The notes under the pieces: model-generated | The model's input: only the letters and a program-made list of their open reading frames with translations | The model's database searches: none | What the model was told of the DNA's origin: nothing | Program-made: the position numbers and the translations under genes | Shown: positions 1 through 6,094 of the stretch, in pieces | Position numbering within the stretch: the first letter of the stretch is position 1 | Layout: every line of letters starts with the position of its first letter | From: an uncultured Bacilli bacterium | GTDB taxonomy: Bacteria; Bacillota_I; Bacilli_A; RF39; UBA660 | Assembly: GCA_947624915.1 (NCBI GenBank) | Contig: CANQMF010000046.1 | Location: 1-6,094 of the forward strand | Reading direction: 5' to 3' | DNA length: 6,094 bases

Positions 1-34
1 TTTTATTTAAAAAATCATATCCTTTATTATCCAT
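1..34 (-). CDS. N-terminal fragment of an unidentified gene (11 codons, runs off the left edge)
   Basis: Only the first 11 codons are visible (MDNKGYDFLNK), reading leftward from an ATG at 34-32 with no stop before the window edge. The start is credible because a strong Shine-Dalgarno, GGAGGAG at 49-43, sits 8 bases upstream. A well-formed promoter lies further up at 171-144. The visible residues are polar and charged, with no sign of a signal peptide or membrane segment in this short stretch. The product cannot be identified. It follows polC on the same strand after a 219-base gap and appears to have its own promoter, so it is probably not simply co-transcribed with polC. Seen: start, ribosome binding site and open frame. 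Inferred: that it is a real gene. Confidence 0.72.
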   Translation of the reverse strand, partial: MDNKGYDFLNK

Positions 35-42
35 TTTAGTTA

Positions 43-49
43 CTCCTCC
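43..49 (-). promoter_or_regulatory. Shine-Dalgarno of the left-edge gene
   Basis: GGAGGAG on the minus strand, ending 8 bases before the ATG at 34. It is near-ideal for pairing with the 3' end of 16S rRNA and is the main evidence that the 11-codon fragment is a genuine gene start. Confidence 0.75.
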
Positions 50-59
50 AATTCCGATT

Positions 60-88
60 ATTATAAAATTTACCAACCTCAAACACAA
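60..88 (-). promoter_or_regulatory. possible proximal promoter of the left-edge gene
   Basis: The minus strand has a perfect TATAAT at 65-60, with TTGTGT (three of six consensus bases) at 88-83 and a 17-base spacer. Transcription would start near 53, giving a leader of about 20 bases that still includes the GGAGGAG site. The poor -35 and the high AT content mean the -10 could be a chance match. The upstream promoter at 171-144 is the better candidate. Confidence 0.35.
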
Positions 89-143
89 ATTTCATATTTT
101 GAATATTAATTAAATTATTGTTTTCTGTTGTCTTATCATATAC

Positions 144-171
144 ATTATAGCATGTTTTCAATAAATGTCAT
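144..171 (-). promoter_or_regulatory. strong sigma-A-type promoter with extended -10, for the left-edge gene
   Basis: The minus strand reads ATGACA at 171-166 (five of six matches to TTGACA), a 16-base spacer, and a perfect TATAAT at 149-144. The spacer ends in TGC, giving the TG-N extended -10 element. Transcription would start near 137 and run leftward, away from the polC stop at 254, into a leader of about 100 bases before the ATG at 34. The position, between two same-strand genes, fits a promoter for the left-edge gene independent of polC. Confidence 0.65.
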
Positions 172-253
172 AAATTTAACGTAAAACCGATAGTGTTTCC
201 AAGATAGGGAGATTTATAAAATAATCCTCGATAATAAAAAAAGAGATAAAAGC

Positions 254-3200
254 TTAAAATAAACTCATTTGATTAGATTCAGCCATACCATCAAAAAGTC
301 CCATCATACGCATTTTATCAATTAGAGTGCCTGATATCTTAGCACGTTTCTGACAATTTTCAATACTTAAGAAAGGCGTTTTATCTCTTTCTTCCACAAT
401 ATTTTTTGCTACTGTATCACCTAATCCATCAATTGCCGAAAAAGGTGGGTAAATAGATTTATCATCACACACTCCCCATACAGTGGCATTTGAATGTAAT
501 AAATTTACTGGCAAAAATTTAATTCCACGTGCAGTGGCTTCTAGACAAACTTTTAGACTTTCTAAAGTACCTATTTCCTTATTTGTTGCTTCATAACCCT
601 TGTCTTGAATTTCAATAATCTTACTCTTAATAGCATCATAACCTTTAATCATAGTCTCCACATCAACATCAGTTGCCTTACTAGTAAGCCAAGAAGCATA
701 AAAGTAGACAGGCATATGTACTTTATACCAAGCAATTCTAAAAGCACTCATGACATAAGCTGCAGCGTGAGCTTTAGGGAACATATACTTTATTTTACCA
801 CAAGAGTCAATAAACCATTTTTCAATACCAGCTTTCTCCATTGTTTCTTTATGTATGAGCCAAGTATCTGGTTCTTTACTAGCTTTTCCCTTACGAACAA
901 ATTCCATAATTTTAAACGCTTTAATTGGTTCAACACCATGATACATAAGATAAACCATAATATCATCACGACAACCAATAACTTCTTTAAATGGTACAAC
1001 TTTATTCTTAATTAATTCTTGTGCATTACCTAACCATACATCAGTACCATGGGATAGTCCAGAAATTTTAACTAACTCAGCAAAAGTTGTTGGTTTCGTC
1101 TCAGCTACCATGCTGATAGTAAAAGGTGTTCCAAACTCCGGTATACCTAATGTACCTGTTGCATTCATTATTTGTTCATTAGTAACTCCCAAAGCTTTAG
1201 TAGAAGTAAAAATACTCATTGTTTCTTTATCATCCATAGGCACCTTTAAAATATCCGTTCCTGTTAAATCTTGGATCATACGTAATTGTGTTGGATCAGA
1301 ATGTCCTAAAATATCTAGTTTTAATAAGTCTTGATCAATAGCGTGGTAATCAAAGTGAGTGGTACGCCAAGCACTATTAACATCATCAGCAGGAAATTGA
1401 AATGGCGTAAAATCCGATACATCCATATAATCTGGTACAACAACAATTCCACCAGGATGTTGACCAGTCGTTCTTTTAACACCTGTACAACCAGCTGCTA
1501 ACCTTTCAATTTCAGCACTTCTCATAACAATGTTATGATCTTCACAATATCCTTTAACGAAACCATATGCAGTCTTATCTGCAACCGTACCAATAGTTCC
1601 AGCACGATATACATTATCAACCCCAAATAAAACCTTAGTATATTCATGAGCTGAAGCTTGATTTAAATCAGAAAAATTAAGATCAATATCAGGAACTTTA
1701 TCAGCATTAAATCCTAAGAAAGTGGCAAACGGCATATCCTGACCATCTTTATACATTAATTTACCACATTTAGGGCATTCCTTATCTGGTAAATCAAAGC
1801 CACTTGAATAATCAGCCCCCAACTCTTTTCCTTCGTCATTTTTAAAAATACTAATACGACAATCTAAACAGCGATAATGTGCTGGAAGTGGATTTACTTC
1901 TGTAATGCCCATCATGGTAGCCACAAAACTAGAGCCAACAGATCCACGTGATCCAACTAGATATCCATCATCATTAGAATGTTTAACAAGTCTTTGCGCT
2001 ATTAGATAAATAGGATCAAATCCTCCACCAATAATTCCACCTAACTCTTTTTTTACTTTTTTATTGATTATCTCATCAGTAGGTTCTCCATCATCTTCAT
2101 TCCAGTTTTTCTTAAAATAATCATACAAAAGTACTTTAACGGCATCAAAGCCTTTTACTATTGTTTCATGTAAATAAGCAAACGTCTCTTTTTCAATTTC
2201 TTCCTCACTATAATTTGAGTGTTCCTCTTTAATAATACTATTACATATTTTATATACAATATCACCATATAACTCTTTTGCTATTCGCTCTTCTATATTA
2301 TAAGGTAAAGGATTGCCATACCAAGAAGCAGCTTTATCATAAACTAAATCAGTTACCACTCTTGGACAATCTAAGTAACTTTTACCATCGTCACTTTTAA
2401 CCCTAGGTGAAAAAGGAATACCACCCGTGTCAATAATAACTTCAATTTCCTCAACCATATCTAATATTTTATTAGTATTATCAACAACTATTTCATATGC
2501 TAAAGCATCCCCTAAAAAAGAAAAGTCATCAAGCATTTCCCTAGTCGTACGAAAGTGTTGTGATGGAATATTCGTAATTGATTGTTTAGCTAATGGATGT
2601 CTTCCACCACCAGGTACCTTCTGATTAATAATAATTTCACGATATATTTTATCCCCACGTTCAAAATGATGAACATCACCAGTAGCCACAATAATCTTGC
2701 CAGATTCTTTGGTTGATTCAACTATCTTTCTAATATGATTTTCCAATTCTTTCTCATCACCAAAATCAGATGTTTGAATCAAATGATTATACACCTCTGG
2801 TGGTTGAACTTCTACGTAATCATAAAAATTAATAATATTAGTTAATTCTTCCCCTTCTTTACTGCGTGCTTCAATAAAAACTTCAGATTCATAACATCCA
2901 CTACCAATTAATAATCCTTCTCTTAATTCTACTAATTTACTTCTTAAAATTCTAGGTGTCTTGTATAAATAAACGGTATTAGCAAGAGAAATGATTTTAA
3001 AAAGATTTTGTAACCCTTTCTTATTGATTGCAATAGCATTAAAATGAAATGTACGTCCAAACTTATGAATTTCATCTTTTGAAACTAAACGATCTAAATC
3101 ACTTATTTTCTTAAAGTTTTGTGCCGAAAGCTTTTGTAACATCTTATGAAAAACTTGTGCTGTTCCTTCAGCATCGTAATCCGCACGATGATGAGCATCT

Positions 3201-5023
3201 TCCTCCCATGGAACATTGTATCTTTTTACTAAAGCTGATAGTCCATGACGAGCATAGCCTTGATCCAAAGCACGAGATAATTCTAATGTATCAATTACTG
3301 TATTTTTAAATTCACCTAAATTATATTTACGCATAGCCATTTCAATAAAAGAAATATCGAATTTAGCATTATGTGCAACCATAGGTAAATCCCCAGCCCA
3401 AACTAAAAAACGTTTAGTAACTGTCTCTTCATCATCTTTGCCCTTAACCATTTCATCAGTAATACATGTTAAATCAGTTATTTTTTTAGGAATAGGTCGC
3501 TTAGGATCAATTAACTCATCAAAACGATCTACGATGTTTCCTTCACATATCTTTACTGCACCTATTTCTATCATTTGATCATCACCAGCTGCATTAAAAC
3601 CAGTTGTCTCCGTATCAAAAACAACATAGGTTGTTTTCAGTAAAGACAAATCATTAGGTCTGACAACAATATTAACAGTATCATCAACCAAAGTTAATTC
3701 CGTACCATATAAGCCCTTAAATATAGGTGGATTTTTAATTTCTTCATTAACTTTAGCTAAAGATTGTTCTATTTGTAACTTATCTTCTTCAGTGGTTGAA
3801 TCATTTAATTTAGCTTCTAACTCTTCTTTTTGCCCTTTTAACTTCTTACGAACACCTTTATTGTAAGAGTTAATAATGCCGTAGGCAATAGGAAAAGCTT
3901 GACACCCATTATGATCAGTAATTGCTACCCCCCTATATCCCATATCAATAGCTCGTGATACTAATTCACATGTATGTTTTCCTAAATCCACTTTAGTTAA
4001 ACCATCCATCTGACTCATCATGGTATGAGCATGTAACTCAACCCTTTTTAAAGGTGCATCATCAATAATTTTTTCCTTTTCATGAACCGTTTTATTAATA
4101 TCTAACAAGCTTAAGGTATCCTCATTAGAATATTTATCTTCTTTAACGTTTCCTCTAAATTTATACCACTGTCCTGTTTTTAATAATTTAGAAATACGTT
4201 TATTTTCATCCTCACCATTAACAAATATTTTGCCATAAATACTATCCGTATAATCAGTTATTTTTAAAGTATATATAACCAAGTCTGTCTTAGTTTCTCG
4301 TACATCAATTCCAAATAATTCCCCTTCTATAGTAACACCATTTGATGGCCCTGTAATTGCATCAATTCTGGTAGGATAAGTATCAATAATTCTACCTAAA
4401 ACAGCATCTGGATGATCTTCTGTTTCTATCACTTTTGGTTTAAAATTCTTTTTAAAGAAATCCTTTTTATCTTCTATCACTTCATCTTTTTTTTCTAAAC
4501 GTTCTTTGGAAACAACAATGTCACTTGGCTTTTCGATAACTGATTCTTGTTCAACTACATTAATATCTATATTTTCAATATCATAACCTGCTCGCTTAAA
4601 GTCTAAAACAATTTTATTTTCAATACTACGTAATTTATTTTCTTCTGCAATATTGCCAACTTCAATAACTAATAATCGATCTTTTAATATAACCTTATTA
4701 TCAGCAAAAGTTTCTAATACTGGACATTTATCACTATATCTTAACATTAAATATTGAAAATAATGACTAACTAAAGTTTGATCTGGCTCTTTAACCTTAA
4801 AAGCAATAATAACTTTACCAATATCAGCAAAAGTATCCTTTATCTGTTCAATTAAATGTTTATAAACATTAACAGGTAAAGTCTTATTAATATTGACAAT
4901 AAAAGTATAATTTTTTTTATCTTTACTACCAACAACCTTCATTAAAGAGGCGTCGTCAAAAAAATGATAGTATTGTTCATCTAAACCTATCTTATTCATC
5001 AATTTTTTTAAATTGTCATCCAT
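254..5023 (-). CDS. polC: DNA polymerase III alpha subunit, PolC type (with two insertions)
   Basis: Replicative DNA polymerase with built-in 3'-5' proofreading; in low-GC Gram-positives PolC is the main chromosomal polymerase and acts with the beta clamp at the fork. Domains in order: a weakly conserved N-terminal region (1-160), a charged linker (160-205), an OB fold (about 226-310), and a PHP domain (from 328, H331, H333, D340, D370, H371) split by a DEDDh exonuclease (465-630; D470, E472, D556, H612, D617). PHP resumes to about 870 (ATGDVHH, 780-786). The polymerase core has GSVGSS (1027-1032), a four-cysteine zinc site (C1052, C1055, C1083, C1086), PDIDLNF (D1112, D1114) and KLDILGH (D1237). 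The C-terminus, QMSLF (1585-1589), is a clamp-binding motif. At 1589 residues it exceeds the usual 1430-1450, mainly through insertions near 387-432 and 919-993. The first ATG is chosen because AGAGGGTGAT precedes it at 5036-5027. Every key residue is present, so the enzyme should be active. Confidence 0.98.
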   Translation of the reverse strand: MDDNLKKLMNKIGLDEQYYHFFDDASLMKVVGSKDKKNYTFIVNINKTLPVNVYKHLIEQIKDTFADIGKVIIAFKVKEPDQTLVSHYFQYLMLRYSDKCPVLETFADNKVILKDRLLVIEVGNIAEENKLRSIENKIVLDFKRAGYDIENIDINVVEQESVIEKPSDIVVSKERLEKKDEVIEDKKDFFKKNFKPKVIETEDHPDAVLGRIIDTYPTRIDAITGPSNGVTIEGELFGIDVRETKTDLVIYTLKITDYTDSIYGKIFVNGEDENKRISKLLKTGQWYKFRGNVKEDKYSNEDTLSLLDINKTVHEKEKIIDDAPLKRVELHAHTMMSQMDGLTKVDLGKHTCELVSRAIDMGYRGVAITDHNGCQAFPIAYGIINSYNKGVRKKLKGQKEELEAKLNDSTTEEDKLQIEQSLAKVNEEIKNPPIFKGLYGTELTLVDDTVNIVVRPNDLSLLKTTYVVFDTETTGFNAAGDDQMIEIGAVKICEGNIVDRFDELIDPKRPIPKKITDLTCITDEMVKGKDDEETVTKRFLVWAGDLPMVAHNAKFDISFIEMAMRKYNLGEFKNTVIDTLELSRALDQGYARHGLSALVKRYNVPWEEDAHHRADYDAEGTAQVFHKMLQKLSAQNFKKISDLDRLVSKDEIHKFGRTFHFNAIAINKKGLQNLFKIISLANTVYLYKTPRILRSKLVELREGLLIGSGCYESEVFIEARSKEGEELTNIINFYDYVEVQPPEVYNHLIQTSDFGDEKELENHIRKIVESTKESGKIIVATGDVHHFERGDKIYREIIINQKVPGGGRHPLAKQSITNIPSQHFRTTREMLDDFSFLGDALAYEIVVDNTNKILDMVEEIEVIIDTGGIPFSPRVKSDDGKSYLDCPRVVTDLVYDKAASWYGNPLPYNIEERIAKELYGDIVYKICNSIIKEEHSNYSEEEIEKETFAYLHETIVKGFDAVKVLLYDYFKKNWNEDDGEPTDEIINKKVKKELGGIIGGGFDPIYLIAQRLVKHSNDDGYLVGSRGSVGSSFVATMMGITEVNPLPAHYRCLDCRISIFKNDEGKELGADYSSGFDLPDKECPKCGKLMYKDGQDMPFATFLGFNADKVPDIDLNFSDLNQASAHEYTKVLFGVDNVYRAGTIGTVADKTAYGFVKGYCEDHNIVMRSAEIERLAAGCTGVKRTTGQHPGGIVVVPDYMDVSDFTPFQFPADDVNSAWRTTHFDYHAIDQDLLKLDILGHSDPTQLRMIQDLTGTDILKVPMDDKETMSIFTSTKALGVTNEQIMNATGTLGIPEFGTPFTISMVAETKPTTFAELVKISGLSHGTDVWLGNAQELIKNKVVPFKEVIGCRDDIMVYLMYHGVEPIKAFKIMEFVRKGKASKEPDTWLIHKETMEKAGIEKWFIDSCGKIKYMFPKAHAAAYVMSAFRIAWYKVHMPVYFYASWLTSKATDVDVETMIKGYDAIKSKIIEIQDKGYEATNKEIGTLESLKVCLEATARGIKFLPVNLLHSNATVWGVCDDKSIYPPFSAIDGLGDTVAKNIVEERDKTPFLSIENCQKRAKISGTLIDKMRMMGLFDGMAESNQMSLF

Positions 5024-5026
5024 ACT

Positions 5027-5036
5027 ATCACCCTCT
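5027..5036 (-). promoter_or_regulatory. Shine-Dalgarno that sets the polC start
   Basis: AGAGGGTGAT on the minus strand, three bases before the ATG at 5023. The GGTGAT part matches the extended anti-Shine-Dalgarno complement (AGGAGGTGAT) and the G-rich core is about 7 bases from the ATG. This supports Met1 rather than the in-frame Met9 or Met28. Confidence 0.65.
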
Positions 5037-5041
5037 TAAAT

Positions 5042-5070
5042 ATTTTACCAAATTTCGACATCATTTTAAA
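5042..5070 (-). promoter_or_regulatory. weak candidate promoter for polC
   Basis: The minus strand has TTTAAA at 5070-5065, a 17-base spacer ending in TGG (extended -10 TG-N), and TAAAAT at 5047-5042. The predicted start near 5035 would leave a leader of only about 12 bases and trim the edge of the ribosome binding site, which counts against it. An alternative -10, TATACT at 5085-5080, would give a leader of about 50 bases but lacks a good -35. A polC promoter is expected here because a terminator lies just upstream; which element is used cannot be decided from sequence. Confidence 0.3.
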
Positions 5071-5101
5071 CAGAAAGATAGTATAAATCATCATTAATTA
5101 C

Positions 5102-5147
5102 TAAAAAGTATGAACACAATTGAATTATTTTATGTTCATACTTTTTA
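5102..5147. terminator. bidirectional-looking intrinsic terminator (15-bp perfect hairpin)
   Basis: The arms 5102-5116 (TAAAAAGTATGAACA) and 5133-5147 are perfect reverse complements, separated by a 16-base loop. The stem is AT-rich with a GTATGAAC core, and because the A-tract and T-tract form the base of the stem, either strand ends in five T residues. It starts 8 bases after the stop of the minus-strand gene at 5155, so its likely job is to terminate that gene ahead of polC. The symmetry would also stop plus-strand transcripts, but no plus-strand gene is visible. The low GC content of the stem makes its strength uncertain. Confidence 0.8.
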
Positions 5148-5154
5148 ATATATA

Positions 5155-6094
5155 TTATTCATCATTAGTTAATATAACAAATGGATCTTCTACCGTTCCT
5201 TCCCCATCACTATATTCAATAGCTTTCCTTAACGAAATCATAGGTCGGACACCTAAAGGAGTCAAACTAGTTCCACTAATTTGCCCTTCATCATTAACTT
5301 TAGACATATTTAGAACATCCCAAAAATACCCAGCTGGTGACATGGTCCAATAACTTTGTCCCGTATATAAATAATAACTATCATTTTTAGAGGTTGTCCC
5401 ACCGGCATATCGCACCTCATCTGGAGTTATTAAACCTATTGGTTTATTTACTCCACCATTAAGCATTGTAAGTAAATCTCTATCTTCACATGCTAGACTC
5501 GGTATTTTTCGCGTCATTGAATCAAATGCTAACAAGGAATATGTGTCTAATGTACCTCCATTAGGCTCCCAACCTACATAACCAGTTATTTTTCTATTAT
5601 TACACCATCCTGTATCTTCTAAATAAGATTCATATGATGTCATGTTATTTACATACCATTCGTTCTCTAAATAATCCTTAACTACCGAATCATGTTCATT
5701 AGTAAACATTTCATTCAAAGCATCTTCAATTAGTTTTCCATTCGTTAACTCTATATAATAATCTTCATTATAATAGTAACGCAATACATTACAAGTTCCT
5801 TCGGCATTATTACATGTGTAATGATGATTTTCATTCAATGTTGTCGCAGGTGTACTTAACGTATAAGTATTGGTCCCTCCATTATATGTTGCCGAATTTC
5901 CAAATAAAGAATTACTTACAACTCCTCTTTCGTGACTTACATAAACTGTTCCATATTTATAACCTGCATAAGCAAGTGAATTATCATTATTATTAAACAC
6001 CTTTAATGTTGCTTGTACATCTAGACCTGTATTATCACATATTTTCTTACCAGCTTCTTCTTTTGGATTACCATTATAAATTAACTTGACACCT
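5155..6094 (-). CDS. C-terminal part of a probable surface protein with a DUF6273-like domain (start outside the window)
   Basis: The frame is open to the right edge, giving 312 residues (numbered from the codon at 6093) and a TAA at 5157-5155. A GTG at 6000 is internal and has no ribosome binding site, so it is not taken as the start. The first part is rich in Asn, Thr, Tyr and Gly, as in extracellular proteins. It has YTCNNAEGTC (92-101) followed by an aromatic YYYNEDYY stretch, and further cysteines at 19, 164 and 202. The last 100 residues hold IGLITPDEV (219-227), YYLYTGQSYWTMSP (240-253), GVRPMISL (281-288) and GEGTVEDPFVI (297-307). This order resembles the DUF6273-type domain in secreted or surface proteins of gut Bacillota. 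No enzymatic function is assigned. No sorting signal (LPXTG) or C-terminal membrane helix is present, so any anchor or signal peptide would be in the missing N-terminus. The hairpin at 5102-5147 follows. The family match is from memory, without a search. Confidence 0.75.
   Translation of the reverse strand, partial: GVKLIYNGNPKEEAGKKICDNTGLDVQATLKVFNNNDNSLAYAGYKYGTVYVSHERGVVSNSLFGNSATYNGGTNTYTLSTPATTLNENHHYTCNNAEGTCNVLRYYYNEDYYIELTNGKLIEDALNEMFTNEHDSVVKDYLENEWYVNNMTSYESYLEDTGWCNNRKITGYVGWEPNGGTLDTYSLLAFDSMTRKIPSLACEDRDLLTMLNGGVNKPIGLITPDEVRYAGGTTSKNDSYYLYTGQSYWTMSPAGYFWDVLNMSKVNDEGQISGTSLTPLGVRPMISLRKAIEYSDGEGTVEDPFVILTNDE

Larger units (their letters stand above)
35..253. other. intergenic region between polC and the left-edge gene
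   Basis: A 219-base AT-rich stretch with no supported open frame. It holds the promoter at 171-144, a second possible promoter at 88-60 and the ribosome binding site at 49-43. Seven T residues on the minus strand at 242-236 follow the polC stop closely, but no stable stem precedes them, so a polC terminator cannot be called with confidence. Confidence 0.7.

Noticed and set aside
198..229. An imperfect inverted repeat (GAGGATT / AATCTCC on the minus strand) and a nearby CTATC direct repeat
   Set aside because: The stem is about 6 bp with a bulge and is not followed by a T-run; the CTATC copies are only five bases long. Both are expected by chance in AT-rich sequence.
236..256. An intrinsic terminator right after the polC stop
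   Set aside because: There is a run of seven T residues on the minus strand, but the bases before it form no stem beyond the AAGCTT palindrome, so the call is not supported.
605..1015. A 136-codon open frame on the plus strand
   Set aside because: It lies wholly antisense to the conserved polymerase core of PolC, its composition is a by-product of the AT-rich opposite strand, and no ribosome binding site or recognisable domain is seen.
1742..1870. The cysteine-rich stretch in PolC as a novel zinc module
   Set aside because: C1052/C1055 and C1083/C1086 are the standard four-cysteine zinc site of PolC, followed by the usual FxTFLGF-PDIDLNF sequence; only the spacing between the pairs is a little longer than usual.
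5120..5353. A 77-codon plus-strand open frame starting inside the terminator loop
   Set aside because: It is antisense to the conserved C-terminal domain of the surface protein and starts within the hairpin; the coding evidence is on the minus strand.
5998..6000. GTG as a start codon for the surface-protein gene
   Set aside because: The frame stays open upstream to 6094 with protein-like sequence including a cysteine, and no Shine-Dalgarno stands before the GTG. The gene is better read as truncated by the window edge.

Overview
The window is AT-rich and carries one complete gene flanked by two genes cut by its edges, all on the minus strand. The organism looks like a low-GC Gram-positive bacterium (Bacillota). 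The complete gene encodes a PolC-type DNA polymerase III alpha subunit, which is essentially restricted to that group and relatives. Tryptophan is encoded by TGG and there is no sign of TGA readthrough, so the standard bacterial code fits. The edge gene at the right resembles a family of Cys-containing extracellular proteins that I associate with uncultured gut Bacilli/Mollicutes-like lineages. That placement is an inference from remembered sequence patterns, not a search.

Layout in the direction of transcription (right to left): 6094-5155 is the C-terminal 312 codons of a probable surface-exposed protein ending in a DUF6273-like domain; its start lies outside the window. 5102-5147 is a 15-bp perfect hairpin with T-tracts on both strands, which should terminate that gene. 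5023-254 is polC, 1589 codons, with its own ribosome binding site and weak candidate promoters in the short gap before it. 253-35 is a 219-base non-coding stretch containing a strong sigma-A-type promoter (TATAAT with an extended -10) and a second possible promoter close to the next gene. 34-1 is the first 11 codons of a further gene, supported by a near-perfect Shine-Dalgarno.

The genes do not form an obvious pathway. polC is the replicative polymerase and seems to be its own transcription unit; its neighbours are separated from it by a terminator on one side and a promoter on the other. The most notable feature is PolC itself: all catalytic motifs are intact, but the protein is about 150 residues longer than the Bacillus/Staphylococcus enzyme. 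Most of the extra length sits in two discrete insertions, one in the PHP domain and one just before the polymerase palm. I found no mobile element, CRISPR array, RNA gene or defence system, and nothing that convincingly amounts to a new biological system.
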